A stretch of 54,564 bases of DNA from Candidatus Altimarinota bacterium (GTDB taxonomy: Bacteria; Patescibacteriota; Gracilibacteria; BD1-5; UBA2023). Both the position numbers and the translations under genes were made by a program. Under the pieces are notes generated by a model, which saw only the letters and a program-made list of their open reading frames with translations, was not told the DNA's origin and did no database searches. This document shows, piece after piece, positions 40,949 to 53,319 of the stretch (position 1 is its first letter; the number at the start of each line of letters is the position of its first letter). The stretch spans positions 1-54,564 of the forward strand of contig JAQTZK010000001.1 in NCBI GenBank assembly GCA_028687815.1. Reading direction: 5' to 3'.

Positions 40949-42163
40949 TTATTCTACTTTGAAACTGACTTCCCTCACTTCTTTGGATCGCTCTCGAGTA
41001 CTTTTGGTTCCTGAAATAATACCAAAACTTACATAAGAAATGAAAGTTCCGATTTCATAGAGAATAGGGATTTGGAGAAATGGTTTTTGCTTGATAGTAG
41101 CAATACCGAGCATTATGGGAAGTAAGGCAAATAGTACCAAGGTATAGCTCAGAAAATCAAAATAGCCAAGAATAAAAACTCATATTACCAAGAACGAAAG
41201 CATAATTCCTTGATTGATCGCCAGGGCATATCGACTTTTTTGTGGAGAAAAGAATCGATATAACAAAAGAAGATTCAGAAGAGGAATATAAATGATATAT
41301 GGAGAAAAAACCAAACTAGCATCCGTAAAATACTCAGATAATTGCTTTTCAGTATTCTCAATTTTGAGATTGATTTCCCGACACTTTTGCATGAATCCAA
41401 TTTCATTTTTTCGACCAATAACTACGAGAAAAATATCTGCCAAATAAAGTGGAATTACTTTGGAATATACTTGAATTTCTCGAATACCTGGGAGTAGTTG
41501 AACCGAAGCAAGAAAATCTACACTTTTTTGGGAAGCCAAAAGTACTCCCGTCGTTACTATCAAAATAATAAGGAAAAACAGGGTGACCATAAGCAGGCTT
41601 TCTCCTCGAAGAAATATGAATTCTATAATAAACAAAAAGGTGCTATACCCAGAAATCTTAGCACCAATCTGTGTGAGTGTACTTGGATACCGTTCAGCTA
41701 CGAAGACCCCGATAAGCGGAAAGAAAGAAATCATAGTTCGAATCAGATCTGCTTCTCCTTCAAGCTTGGCATAGTCAACACGACTCAAATCTTTTTCTGA
41801 TAAGGTCAAATTCATACTTTGGTACTTTTTCCCTTGATGCGCCAAGTAGGCACCTCGAAATAGGAGAGCCAAAAGAAAGAAGAGCACTACCGAGAATACC
41901 ACTCGTGAAAGTGGAATATCTATAATTGGAAGCCTGTATGATAAAAGATCTGCAAGAAGTTGTAGATACAAAATAGAAAATCCCAAGAGAATAGAGTGAA
42001 TTCGAGTAGCTGCCCAAGCGTGTTCCCGAACAAACGGATGACTAAAGTTTGGATTTCTCTTGGCAAGCAAAAGCAAGGCTCAAAGAAAAAAGTAGCTAAT
42101 GAGTGCGTTGGTGCGAACTTGTGAGGAAAGCTCTACGCTTTCGGTTGAATCTGAATAAGGCAT
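40949..42163 (-). CDS. Polytopic membrane protein of unknown function
   Basis: 404 residues from ATG 42163 (MPYSDSTESVELS), about ten membrane segments in two groups, with a soluble stretch (~residues 235-285, FMQKCREINLKIENTEK) between them. Two TGA=Gly codons, one in the first and one in a late membrane segment. No family recognised. Ends at the alaS terminator and lies upstream of the two tRNA genes. Confidence 0.78.
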
Positions 42164-42304
42164 GGATACATCATAACATATCTTTTTGTTACCAGCATAG
42201 AAGACTCCTTGATAAAAAGCAAAAATATGTTGTGGTGAATTTTTTATGTACTCAATTACAAGAAAACCGCTTTCATTTCTGAAAACGGTTTTTTAAAAAC
42301 TTTT

Positions 42305-42379
42305 TGGTTGCGGAGGTACGAATCGAACGTACGACCTCAAGGTTATGAGCCTTGCGAGCTACCACTGCTCTACTCCGCG
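42305..42379 (-). tRNA. Initiator tRNA-fMet (CAU)
   Basis: 75 nt with encoded CCA. C1-A72 mismatch in the acceptor (CGCGGAG/CTCCGCA), the mark of bacterial initiator tRNA; anticodon loop CTCATAA; D and T arms like standard fMet. The anticodon stem ends AGG/CCT rather than the canonical GGG/CCC. Confidence 0.9.
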
Positions 42380-42491
42380 GTATAACTTCTCAAAGAAGTG
42401 AGCGAATTATATAGAAAATACTGGAATTGCAAACGAAAAAACTCATAACAAAAAATACCCCATGTGTTGGGATATCTGTGGTATACGATAA

Positions 42492-42566
42492 TGGTGCCAA
42501 TGAGTGGAGTCGAACCACCGACCGCAGGGGTATGAATCCTGTGCTCTACCGCTGAGCTACATTGGC
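42492..42566 (-). tRNA. tRNA with CAU anticodon (elongator Met or Ile2)
   Basis: 75 nt with encoded CCA, acceptor GCCAATG/CATTGGC, anticodon loop TTCATAC giving CAU, T loop TTCGACT. Lacks the initiator C1-A72 mismatch. Whether it is elongator Met or lysidine-modified Ile2 cannot be settled from this alone. Confidence 0.85.
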
Positions 42567-42657
42567 AAGTGGGCGGAGGATATGCAAAACTGGGTGATAG
42601 TCAAGAAAAACAGCGAAAAAACGCCTAAGAAATACACCCTAAAACCTTGAATTCTAT

Positions 42658-42685
42658 TTGACTTCCTCGTCCTTTACTCTACAAT
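42658..42685 (+). promoter_or_regulatory. Promoter of fusA
   Basis: TTGACT at 42658-42663 and TACAAT at 42680-42685 with a 16-bp spacer, 41 bp before the fusA ATG. Confidence 0.65.
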
Positions 42686-42726
42686 TCGCGCGTCACAAAC
42701 AAGGACACATTTTTTAATAATTTTTT

Positions 42727-44871
42727 ATGGCTATTGCGAGCGATCTGCGAAATGTCCGCAACTTTGGTATCTGTGCCCACATCGATGCTGGGAAGACTAC
42801 CACCTCTGAACGAGTTCTTTTCTATTCTGGAAAATCTCACAAAATCGGAGAAGTTCATGATGGAGGTGCTACTATGGACTGGATGGAGCAAGAAAAGGAA
42901 CGAGGAATTACTATCACTTCCGCAGCTACTACTACCAACTGGAAAGGAACCCAACTCAATCTTATCGACACTCCAGGTCACGTTGACTTCACCATTGAAG
43001 TAGAGCGCTCTATGCGTGTTCTTGATGGTGCAGTTGCAGTATTCGATGCTTCCCAAGGAGTAGAACCACAATCTGAAACCGTTTGGAAACAAGCTGATAA
43101 GTATGGAGTTCCACGAATTGCCTTTGCCAACAAAATGGATAAGACCGGTGCATCTTTTGAAATGACGCTTCAGTCAATCAAGGATCGTCTTACTGGACCA
43201 AGCAAGATACTTCCTATTCAACTCCCTATTGGTGAAGAAGGAGATTTCTCTGGAATTATTGACTGTGTCGCTCGAAAGGCTTACCAATTCGAAGGAAAAA
43301 TGGGTGAAATTGTCAAAGAAATCGCTATTCCTGAAGCGTACCAAGCTAAGGTAGAAGCTATGCACTTAGCTATTATCGAAAAAGCAGCTGAACAAGATGA
43401 TGATCTCATGAACATCTATTTCGATACTGGCACACTTACGGTTGAACAAATCAAAAAAGGTCTCCGAAAAGGTACTGTTTCTGATAGTCTTTACCTCCTT
43501 ATGTGTGGTTCTGCCCTCATGAATAAGGGAGTTCAATTGATTCTTGATGCGGTTATCGACTACCTTCCTTCTCCTCTTGATATCAAGGAAGGAACGATTA
43601 CTGGTATTGACGCGAACGATGAAGATAAATCACTTACCTTCAAACAAGATGCAAGTGAACCTCTCTCTGCTTTGGCATTCAAGATCATGACTGACCCATT
43701 CGTAGGTCGAATTACTTTCGTTCGAGTTTACTCAGGTGTATTGAAGTCAGGAAGTTACGTTATCAATCCTATTTCTGGACAAAAAGAACGTATCGGTCGA
43801 CTTCTCCAAATGCACGCCAACCAACGACTTGAAATCTCTGAAATTCCTGCGGGAAATATTGGAGCCGTTATTGGTCTTAAGGATACAAAAACTGGAGATA
43901 CGCTTTGTGATGACGTGAAACCAATCATTCTTGAACGAATGATATTCCCAGAGCCAGTTATCTCCGTTGCCGTAGAGCCAAAAACTAAAGCTGACCAAGA
44001 ACGAATGGGAATGGCACTTTCTAAACTTGCCGAAGAAGATCCTTCTTTCCGAGTTACTTCCAATGCTGAAACTGGACAGACGATTATTCAAGGTATGGGA
44101 GAACTCCACCTCGAAATTATCGTAGATCGAATGAAGCGTGAATTTAAGGTAGATACCAATGTAGGAGCTCCTCAAGTTGCGTACCGAGAAACTATTACTC
44201 AAGGAGTAAAGGATCAAGAAGGAATCCACAAGAAACAATCTGGAGGTCGAGGACAATTTGGACACGTAGTTATGACTTTCGAGCCTATTACTCCAGAAGA
44301 GCGACGAGCAAATCCTGAGGAACTTGCTGATGAAAATATCTTCGTTAACAAGATTGTCGGAGGAGTTATTCCACGAGAATTTATTCCAGGGATTGAAAAG
44401 GGATTGAAGAAAGCGTACTCACGAGGACTTATTGCGGGTTACCCTATTGTTGACGTTAAGGCTACTCTTACTTTCGGTAGTTACCATGATGTTGACTCAA
44501 ATGAACTTTCTTTCCAACTTGCGGGTATCAAGGCTTTCCGAAATGCTGCTAGCAAATCTAAACCAGTTCTTCTTGAACCAATCATGAAGGTGGAAGTAAA
44601 TAGTCCTGAGGAATATATGGGAGACGTTCTCGGAAACCTCAACTCAAAACGAGGACAAATCACTGAGATGACTGAACGAGGACTTGCGAAGATTATTCGA
44701 GCATTCGTCCCACTTTCAGAAATGTTCGGTTACTCAACTGATCTCCGGTCTATGTCTCAAGGTCGAGCTACTTACGTTATGGAGTTTTCACACTATAGCC
44801 AAGTTCCAAGCAACATCACTGAAAAGATTCGAGCAGAACGAGGAGTGAAGTTTGAAGAAGATGATGAGTAG
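42727..44871 (+). CDS. fusA: Elongation factor G
   Basis: 714 residues, full length. GTPase that moves tRNA and mRNA after peptide bond formation. Seen: G1 [17 protein letters not shown], switch [11 protein letters not shown]3 [10 protein letters not shown]4 NKMD, and the domain IV region ([34 protein letters not shown]). No TGA in frame, which fits avoidance of the reassigned codon in highly expressed genes. Flanked by its own promoter and terminator, so it is a single-gene unit here. Confidence 0.98.
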   Translation: MAIASDLRNVRNFGICAHIDAGKTTTSERVLFYSGKSHKIGEVHDGGATMDWMEQEKERGITITSAATTTNWKGTQLNLIDTPGHVDFTIEVERSMRVLDGAVAVFDASQGVEPQSETVWKQADKYGVPRIAFANKMDKTGASFEMTLQSIKDRLTGPSKILPIQLPIGEEGDFSGIIDCVARKAYQFEGKMGEIVKEIAIPEAYQAKVEAMHLAIIEKAAEQDDDLMNIYFDTGTLTVEQIKKGLRKGTVSDSLYLLMCGSALMNKGVQLILDAVIDYLPSPLDIKEGTITGIDANDEDKSLTFKQDASEPLSALAFKIMTDPFVGRITFVRVYSGVLKSGSYVINPISGQKERIGRLLQMHANQRLEISEIPAGNIGAVIGLKDTKTGDTLCDDVKPIILERMIFPEPVISVAVEPKTKADQERMGMALSKLAEEDPSFRVTSNAETGQTIIQGMGELHLEIIVDRMKREFKVDTNVGAPQVAYRETITQGVKDQEGIHKKQSGGRGQFGHVVMTFEPITPEERRANPEELADENIFVNKIVGGVIPREFIPGIEKGLKKAYSRGLIAGYPIVDVKATLTFGSYHDVDSNELSFQLAGIKAFRNAASKSKPVLLEPIMKVEVNSPEEYMGDVLGNLNSKRGQITEMTERGLAKIIRAFVPLSEMFGYSTDLRSMSQGRATYVMEFSHYSQVPSNITEKIRAERGVKFEEDDE

Positions 44872-44887
44872 ACCGAATCAGGTCAAT

Positions 44888-44925
44888 AAAAAATCCCCCG
44901 TTCAGTTTTGAACGGGGGATTTTTT
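44888..44925 (+). terminator. Rho-independent terminator of fusA
   Basis: AAAAAATCCCCCGTT / AACGGGGGATTTTTT, strong GC-rich stem followed by T tract. Confidence 0.9.
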
Positions 44926-45031
44926 GTAATATGAATAAAATTTTAACTCTTCTACTTTGAGATATTTAGTAGTAAAACAGCAATGTACATGTATTACCCC
45001 CACTTGCCTTCAATTTCATACTCAATACAAA

Positions 45032-46612
45032 TTAATCTTGAATCGTCTCAGCATTTTTAGGTTTCATCAGTGGAAACAAAACCACATCTCGAAGATTATT
45101 CTGTCCAGTTAATAGTGCAAGAATACGATCAACTCACATTCCCCAACCTGAGATAGGTGGCATTCCATACTCCATAGCATGGACAAATTCAGCATCACCC
45201 GTCATAGCCTCCTCATCTCCATCAGCCAGCGCTGCTTCTCCAGCTCGGAAGCGCTCTGCTTGATCAATAGGATCAACTAATTCAGAATAAGAATTCACCA
45301 GTTCCCAACCATTAACCACCAGTTGAAAGGCATCAGCTTGATCTGGATATTTGGTATTACGCCTGGCAAAGGGTTTCAAAACAATGGGATAATTGAAAAG
45401 AAAAGTTGGATTAATAAGCTTTGGACGAGAAATTTTCTTATACAGATAGTCAATGAGCGTAGTGAGTCCCATTTGATCCATTCCTTCAATTTCAATCCCC
45501 TGTTTTCGAATGTCATTTCGAAGTTCCGTCACATCGTCATATTTTGATACATCAATCCCCGTATCAGTTTTGACCATTTCTATATAGTCAACCTTAGCCC
45601 ATGGTGTAGTAAAATCTACATCTACTAGCTCTTCTGATTTGTTGAGAATTTGTCGTTTTCTCTCCAATTTGAGTGTATCAAAGAGGTAATCAAACATTTT
45701 TTCTGTGAAGGCAATATTATCTCGATAGGTCCAATAATTGGCATTATGTTCCAAATGCAGATGTTCTGGTAAATGTGATGGATCTTGACCTTCGTTTCGA
45801 AAGGCTTTCCCAAGTTCAAATATCTTATCCATTCATGCTAAATTCATCAGTTTCAAAGGAATCTCATGAGAAATACGGAGAAAGACATCCGTATCCATGG
45901 CATTTTGATGAGTTACATAGGGTCGAGCCGCTGCTCCAGTTGCTGCATTGGTAAGTACTTGACCTTCAATTTCGGTAAATCCTTCTTTCCAGTAAAATTC
46001 TCGAATAGTTCGAATAAAATCGGATCGAAATCGAAAACGATTCATAGTAGATTCGTCGGTAATGAGATCCAGGTGTCGTTCCCGATACTTGATTTCTGAA
46101 TCAGCCAGTCCGTGGAATTTTTCCGGTAGCGGACGAAGGGCTTTTCCCAGGAATTGAAACTCAGAGACGAACACGGTGAGCTCCCCCTTATGAGTCCGAA
46201 ATAACTCCCCACGTATTCCAATAAAGTCACCCAGATCAAGAAGTTTTTCCGAAAATTTAAAAGCAGTTACTGCAGATTCATCGGTACCAATTTGCTCTAT
46301 AGTCACCCCATCAACATTGATTTTACAGTTTTCTCGAGAAAACATAATCTGGATTCGCCCAGAATCATCCTGTAGATGAGCAAAGGCTATTTTTCCGAAA
46401 CTACGATACAATACGATGCGTCCAGCGGTCTGAACATCTACTTTTGGAGATGGAATTATCTCTTCTATGGGTCTAAAATCAGTCGTCTCGCGAGACAAAA
46501 TAGAGCCTATGGTATGTTGCTTGGAATATGTTTCTGGATACACAGCAATTCAAAGGTTTCGAATTTTTTCGAGCTTGAGCTTACGAACGGAGATTTCATC
46601 ATTCCCTGACAT
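45032..46612 (-). CDS. lysS: Lysyl-tRNA synthetase, class II
   Basis: 526 residues from ATG 46612 (MSGNDEISVRKLKLEKIRNLG). Anticodon-binding OB domain first (TAGRIVLYRSFGKIAFAHLQDDSG), then the class II core: motif 1 region YRERHLDLI, motif 2 FRNEG, and motif 3 GWGMGVDRILAL. The Gly in motif 3 GVDR is encoded by TGA (45134-45136) and is invariant in the family, making this one of the clearest supports for UGA=Gly. Confidence 0.96.
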
Positions 46613-46752
46613 AGAGAGGTATAGTAACAAAATGAGGCTGTAATCCTATGAAAAATACCGAAAAAGTCAACGATGACGACGGGAGTATCCACTATCAAAA
46701 AATACCCAGAAAAAAGAAAGTTGATTGACAAATAAAATCTATTAGAATTACC

Positions 46753-47394
46753 ATGATGAAAAAGTTCAGTGATTCGCCTCTACTCATTAAAGCGTATCGT
46801 GATATATTACGTATCCTACGCCCAGTAAAGCACTACTCCTATCACAACATCGGTCATACCCTCGATGTTTTTTGAAGGGCTCGTGAACTCGCTAGATTGG
46901 AGAAAATCAATGACGAAGAGACGGTAGATCTGCTAATTGCCGCACTATTTCATGATGTTGGTTTTATTAGGGCTTACAATGGGAATGAGATTTTTAGTGC
47001 AGAAATAGCAAGAGCCTGGCTAGAAAAAGAGAGTCATCCTGAGGCGCGAATTATTCGAATTGAAGAACTCATATTCGCCACCGTACCATTTAGTACTCCC
47101 AAAAATCTCCTTGAAAAAATTATTCAAGATGCTGATTTGGATAATTTTTGACGTGATGATTGTTTTGCAAAAATGTGGCTTGTAGAAGAGGAGCTTCGTA
47201 CTATTGCTGGCCTTGATACGGCAACTATTTATGGAATTTTTTGGAAAATTTTTCACGATATACGATTCCAATCCCCTGTAGGTATACGACAGCGTCAGGC
47301 GAAACGCTTTCGAAATGTTATTCGCTTTGAGCGACTCTACAATCAGCTCATGAGACCTCAATGGAAAGAAGATACAGTGTTTAAAAAAGATTAA
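46753..47394 (+). CDS. HD-domain phosphohydrolase
   Basis: 213 residues. Metal-dependent HD signature: His in SYHNIGHT, His-Asp in LFHDVGF, and Asp in QDADLDNFG. Similar to small cyanobacterial-type HD proteins annotated as metal-dependent phosphohydrolases; the substrate is unknown (perhaps a nucleotide). Two TGA=Gly codons. A TTGATT/TAGAAT pair (46721-46726 and 46743-46748, 16-bp spacer) ends only 4 bp before the ATG, so its mRNA may be nearly leaderless. Divergent from lysS. Confidence 0.82.
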
Positions 47395-47476
47395 TTCACA
47401 TTTTATTCACCTCTAAGATTTTACTCTCAGGCAATCCCCCATACTATAAGGCGCAATATTTTCAAATTGCTGTGAT

Positions 47477-49447
47477 ATGAAAAAAATGCTCCTTGCTGGA
47501 TTGGTAATTATATTCTGAATGAGTATCTCAACAACCGTATTTTGAGCGAATTTTGGATATCCATTTGGGCAAATATCAAAACCAAGTTGCCGAAAGGAAG
47601 CCTGGTCCACCCTCGATGATACTTGTAAAATGCCACTCCCAAGGATTGTCAACGCTGACTATGAAAAGTATAAAAGTGATAATCAATTTCGTCGAATCTA
47701 TACGGTACTCTGGTGAGCTACCTATGACTATGGTTGGGATATTGGACTCGGAAGTCACCTTGGAGTAGATATTGCCACCTCTGCAGGTACACCAGTACTT
47801 TCTATAGCTGATGGCGAAGTGGTTGATTCAAACTTTTCAAGCGGTTGGGGAAACTATATTACTATCAAACACACCCTCGCTGACAATACAAATATCTACT
47901 CAAATTATGGACATCTTTCTCGTCGAATACCCAATAAAGGTGATATAGTAAAACTAGGTCAAATCATTGGAGAGGTAGGAAATACAGGAAATTCATATGG
48001 AAACCATCTCCATTTTCAGATTGATATCACAAATCAATTACATCCATATTACTACGTGTACTGTGCCAAAGGTAAGAATCCTATGACTTTAGTAAATCAA
48101 GGAGAATGTCGGAGCTATCTTACCAATAATACGATTGATCCCATTATGTTTTTGGAAACTGGGGTTATAAATGCTATTCCACCCACAGCCAATGTTATCG
48201 AAACTATAAAAAATAAGCCAGTTATTGTTATTGAGAAAAATACCATCAAATCACGCGAAGAAATCCTCAATGAAGAAGCGGAAGAATATCTCAAAAGTTA
48301 CACAGTTGGTGTAAATATGCCACTTCGTGGAGTAGTCGTTCCTGTTGGCACTCCTTACGAGTTTACCGTTGAAGTTCGTGATTTTAACAAAAATTTTAGT
48401 TCAAAAAATATTCCAGGAGCTGGTGTACAAATAACGGTAGACAGCTCAAAAGCAGAAGTATTTCCAAGTAATTTTACCCAATTAAGCAGTGGAACTCGCA
48501 GTATACGTATTACTCCAAAAACTTCTGGAGCCATAGATTTAGTGTTTTCTCTTGGAAAAAAAGAAATTGCTCGGAAAAAAATATATGGAATCGCAAAGGG
48601 GGCAAAAATTGTTACAAGCAATACGGAAACTCTAACTATAAAAAAGGGGTACGTTGGACAAGAATATGATATGTATGTATCCCCCCTTGCTCCAGCAGGC
48701 TTCTATGTTGGAACCAACTCATATGCCGAAAAATATCGAATAGAAGTCATCAAGGGTAAGGCAAAATTTTGTCTACAAGTGCCAGCTCAAGGAAGTTCTT
48801 GTAATTCTAGCATGGTGGTGGAAATGATTGAATTCTCAAAAAAAGATACTCCAAACGGATTTTACACAACTCGTGTTATTCCATTTTCCTCAGGAATGAT
48901 AGAATTACGAGTTACTCAAGTAGGAAAAACAGCTTGAGTCAGCTCAAAAATATCAGCAGAAATACCTATTGGATTGGATCGTAGACATATATATTATGAT
49001 GCTATTATAGCTGGACTATCCAAAAATTGGTGGAAAACTCGAAATGGATATGTAGGACAAGACCAAGAACTTACTACCGAAATGATGCGAGAAATGATTA
49101 CTCGAGCTCTGGATTATCAAGTACTCAAAGCAGGGAATAATCGAACAAAAAAACAATCAGCCATCAATAATCGAGAACTCTTTTTGAGAAGCTCAAAATC
49201 ATGGGAAAACAAAAAATGGTGACGCGCTGAGTTTGCTGGATTATTCCTGAAGGCTATGAGAGTAAATACCGTTAAACGAGACCCTATATGGAACGGTGAA
49301 GGTGGAATCTATCAAGACAGTCTAGCTACACTCCGTACTAAGTACGGTTTTCAATGGAAAGATCAATTCGGAGAACGATACTTTCAGTCAAGTAAAGTTA
49401 TTACCGTTTCGGAAGCACTCTATCTTATCTGAGAAGTCATAAAATAA
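47477..49447 (+). CDS. M23-family metallopeptidase, secreted
   Basis: 656 residues. Signal peptide (MKKMLLAGLVIIFGMSIS), then a LytM/M23 domain with the zinc site HLGVDIA (HxxxD, ~residue 95), NYGHLSR and GNHLHFQ (HxH). Such enzymes cut peptidoglycan cross-links during growth or division. The remaining ~400 residues are beta-rich with two or three Ig-like stretches (VNMPLRGVVVPVGTPYEFTV) and an S-layer-like last part (ISAEIPIGLDRRHIYYDAI, FAGLFLKAM). Many TGA=Gly codons, two in the signal region. Confidence 0.9.
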
Positions 49448-49454
49448 TCCTTGC

Positions 49455-51416
49455 TTACTTCCGCTTCTTTCGACGAAGATTAATAAGCGTGTCTCGAATT
49501 TCGGCAGCGAGTTCAAAATCAAGATTACTCGCTGCTACATCCATTTCTAGTTCATACCGCCGAATAGCAGCATCCAGTTTTTCTGTAGGAAGGGTTTCCA
49601 GTTCGGTATCCACTCGCTTTCCTTTAAGTCCAATTTCTTTGATACTCGAAATAATAGTTTGTGGGGTAATTCCGTGATCTACATTGTATTGATGTTGAAT
49701 TTCACGACGGTTTTTCGTGATAGTAATCGCCTCTTCCATAGCAGAAGATAATCGCTTTTTGTGAGAATACATGATAACTTTTCCATTCACATTTCGTGCC
49801 GCACGTCCAACAATCTGAAGCAAAGCACTGGTAGATCGAAGAAATCCTATTTTCTCCGCATCAAGAATCCCAATAAATGAAACTTCGGGAAGATCGAGAC
49901 CTTCTCGCAAGAGATTGACTCCAACAATCACATCGATTTTACCAAGTCTGAGATCTCGAAGAATTTCGAGACGTTCAATCGTTTCAATTTCAGAATGGAG
50001 GTACTTTACTTTAATTCCATTACCAGCAAGGTATTCCGCAAGTTCTTCGCTTGATTTCTTTGTAAGCGTGGTCACGAGAGCTCGTTCGTTTCGTGCGCAT
50101 GCTTGGACAATTTCAAGCATTAAGGAATCCACCATGAATTCCATATCTTCGATGATGATAATCGGATCCAAAAGTCCAGTTGGTCGAATAATTTGTTGTA
50201 CTACTTCTTGCTGTACGAGGGCTTCATATTTGGATGGAGTAGCCGAAACAAAAATGGTTTGCCCGAGTTTTTTTTCAAACTCATCAAATTTGAGTGGACG
50301 ATTTTCCATGGCAGATGGGAGTCGAAATCCATAAGAAACCAGATTTTCCTTTCGAGCTCGGTCACCCGCATACATTCCTCCAATTTGTGGAATGGAGATA
50401 TGAGACTCATCAATAAAGGCGAGATAATCCTTCGGGAAGAAGTTCATAAGGGTTGATGGTGTAGTGCCCGGCTTTCTTCCAGAAAGATACATAGAATAAT
50501 TTTCTACTCCATTGACATATCCGACCTCTTGAAGCATCTCTAGATCATATTCTGTCTTCATCTTAATACGTTCTGCTTCAAGTAATTTTCCTTGAGATAT
50601 AAAAAATGCTACCCGTTCATCTAATTCTGCCTTGATAGCTGGAAGGACACTCTCAATAACATCAGGAGAGGTAATAAAATGCTTAGCCGGGAAGATAGTG
50701 GCGGTAGATACTGTTTCAATACGCTCATTGGTCAATGATTCCTTCCAGTACATATTTTCTAGCTCATCACCAAAAAAATCCATCACCAAAATATGTTCAC
50801 TCGAACTGGGGAATACCTCAAGTACATCTCCGATAATACGAAACATTCCTGATTTAAAATCTGCCGAAGCTCGCTTGAATTGGAGTGACACGAGTTTTCC
50901 GATGATAGATTCAATAGTGTACTGCTTCCCAACTTCAAAACCAAGAGTCTGACCATGATACTCATCCACTTCTCCAATACCATAAATACAGGATACTGAA
51001 GCTACAATGATTACGTCTCGTCGAGTCAGAAGGCTTTCCGTTGCAGCATGTCGGAGTCTATCAATTTCTTCATTAATCGTTGCCTCCTTTTCGATATAGG
51101 TTCCAGTTTTAACTACAAAGGCCTCAGGTTGATAATAATCATAGTAACTCACAAAATAATGTACCGCATTATTGGGGAAAAATTCTTTAAACTCCTGAGC
51201 GAGTTGAGCCGCCAAAGTTTTGTTATGTGCGAGAACCAAAGTAGGACGTTGAAGCTCTTGAATAACATTAGCCATAGTAAAAGTCTTCCCTGATCCCGTT
51301 ACCCCAAGGAGCGTCTGGAATTTGTTTCACTTTTCTAGGGAAGCTAGAAGTCCAGCGATCGCATCTGGTTGATCACCCGTTGGCTTGTATTTGGAATGAA
51401 GTTCAAAGGGTTGCAT
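49455..51416 (-). CDS. uvrB: Excinuclease ABC subunit UvrB
   Basis: 653 residues, full length. Damage-verifying helicase of nucleotide excision repair. Seen: MQPFELHSKYKPTGDQ, Walker A GVTGSGKTFT, beta-hairpin YYDYYQPEAFV, DESHISIPQ, RPTGLLDP, GLDLPEVSFIGILDA, QIVGRAARN, and a C-terminal UVR helix hairpin. One TGA=Gly in the N-terminal region (before NKFQTLLGV). Starts 10 bp after the rsmA stop on the same strand. Confidence 0.97.
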
Positions 51417-51425
51417 AGGGAAAAG

Positions 51426-52256
51426 TTATCGACAAAGTCTATCAAATATTCGGTACCAATCAGGGAGATTGATGGTTTCGGCACGAGCATCAGCACGAAT
51501 GCCAAACTCTAGTAACATGGCTTCTAGGTCTTCTTTTGCTCCAACTCCCCCATTTGCCAGATTGGACACTACTTTTTTTCTTGGTTGGGAAAATGCTTGA
51601 GAGATAAGTTTGAGAAAAGATTTTGTTTTTTCTGGACTGGTTTGCTCTGATTTGGTTCTAAAATACACGACGGCTGAATCCACTTTTGGTGCGGGAACAA
51701 AATTGGAAGCCGCTACTTCAAATCGTTTTTCGAGTATATCACATCCATGCTCCAAAGCGAGCGAAAGATATGAGTTTTGGTAGCCTTTTTGTTTGGTAAT
51801 TTTATCAGCTACCTCCTTTTGCATGAGGATGAGCATTTCCGTAGGCACCAGTGCCACTTCGTAAAGAAATCGAAAGAGGATAGGAGAAGTAATATAATAA
51901 GGAATATTCGCAATAAGTAGACTCGATTCCTTGGGGTCGAACTGCAGTACATCTTGCTCAATAATGTTGAGCGTACCTGCAAAATCAAACTCATGCTTAG
52001 ACTCTCGATCTTGTAGTATTGCTACCATTCGTGGATCATATTCAACCAGTGTCAGAGATGCAGGATTAGCCGAGATGAGCCTTTCGGTGAGGGCTCCGTA
52101 TCCAGGTCCCACTTCTATTACATGTCGACTCTCTATATCAATAAACTCTGAAATATTTCCCAAAATGACATCGTTCACCAAAAAATTCTGCCCTAAGGAT
52201 TTCTTGGGCTCAATAGCATAGCGTTTGAGAAGTTCTGCGTGGTGATGTCCTATCAT
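51426..52256 (-). CDS. rsmA: 16S rRNA dimethyladenosine transferase RsmA (KsgA)
   Basis: 276 residues. Dimethylates two adjacent adenosines in the helix 45 loop of 16S rRNA. Seen: KKSLGQNFLVND, SAM motif EVGPGYGALTE, catalytic NIPYYITSP, and the C-terminal QPRKKVVSNLA. No TGA in frame. Its ATG overlaps the stop of the upstream gene by one base (TAATG), and uvrB follows, so these genes form an operon. Confidence 0.96.
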   Translation of the reverse strand: MIGHHHAELLKRYAIEPKKSLGQNFLVNDVILGNISEFIDIESRHVIEVGPGYGALTERLISANPASLTLVEYDPRMVAILQDRESKHEFDFAGTLNIIEQDVLQFDPKESSLLIANIPYYITSPILFRFLYEVALVPTEMLILMQKEVADKITKQKGYQNSYLSLALEHGCDILEKRFEVAASNFVPAPKVDSAVVYFRTKSEQTSPEKTKSFLKLISQAFSQPRKKVVSNLANGGVGAKEDLEAMLLEFGIRADARAETINLPDWYRIFDRLCR

Positions 52257-53041
52257 TATCCGTTTTGGGTTTTTGTCTTAATATTCCACTTGCTCTTAAT
52301 ACGGGATAGTTCCCCAATATATATCGTCCACTGCATCATAAAGTTCTGATAACTATCATTCAAATTATCTACAAATTTTTCTTTATCATCAATAAAAGTC
52401 TGACTTGTATTTTTCATTCAAATAAGATAGCCAATCTTTCGATACGCTGCTATTTTTACATCTACCAAAGCACTACAGCTATTTGGTCCATAGAGAAATT
52501 CCGGGGTTTGACCACTTATATCAGATCCAGAATATGATTTGACTACAGCACCTACTGGATTGTCATCAGATTCCAGATTATGACAAATATCACGGTATTT
52601 CGTCGTAAAGCTATTTTCTGCACCAGGAGCTGTTTCATCAAACCAGGTTACGAGTTGATCATTTACATCAGTACTTTTTCTTGTTTCGGTACCCTGGTAA
52701 TCTTGGAGTGCTTTTTTGAGATCTTTATCAATTTTTTGAAATGCCAAATCAAGCACTACCTGATATGCAACATCATGTTCAGATTCAACCAATCATTCTG
52801 GACATACATAATCAGTAATCGATTTGGCACCAGCACCATCGGGCATTCTTGCCTTCACACAGGCATCAATTTTTTGTTTATATTCCCCTGAACCATCAGA
52901 TGCTATGATAAATGCAAAGAAACCGCCTATCAATAAAATAAAAATAGAACTACCCAACATAAAAAAAACCTTCATCCAAGAACGAAAAGTAGTTTTGGAA
53001 GGCTTTACCATAGATATCATGCTTTTTTTTATCGATTTCAT
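52256..53041 (-). CDS. Membrane-anchored hypothetical protein (261 aa)
   Basis: 261 residues. Basic N-terminus and one membrane helix (VFFMLGSSIFILLIGGFFAFIIA), then an extracytoplasmic, mostly helical domain with four Cys (DACVKARMPDG, YVCPEG, DICHNLES, NSCSALVD). Two TGA=Gly codons. It overlaps both neighbours (13 bp at the start, 1 bp at the end), so it is tightly coupled to the 53029 gene and rsmA. Not recognised. Confidence 0.75.
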
Positions 53042-53319
53042 CGAAAAAACGAAAGGAATTTGCTATATAGAGTAGCAGGTTTTTCTGGTTTTTCAACTGG
53101 TACTCCTAAAACCAGCATTTTGATAATTGAAGCAAATGAGTGTTTTTCTAGAGATATATCTTTTGGATGAAGTAATTCTTCTTTGACACGGTGCTCTTCG
53201 GTTTTTTTGATACCATAAATAGACGCCACTATACCGCCAAGTATAAAACCAGTAATGACTGCGTCCATTTTTTTGATACCCCGTTTTGGAAGGGATTTTC
53301 TAAAATTACCTCCGAACAT
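53029..53319 (-). CDS. Small hypothetical protein with one membrane segment (96 aa)
   Basis: 96 residues, MFGGNFRKSLPKRGIKK, then a membrane or amphipathic segment (AVITGFILGGIVASIYGI), and a basic C-terminal part (KPATLYSKFLSFFRGNR). Small Gly-rich TM segments of this kind occur in YtxH-like proteins. A TGA codon at 53038-53040 is Gly, and the true stop is TAA at 53029-53031. Start ATG overlaps the Hsp20 stop by one base. Confidence 0.7.
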
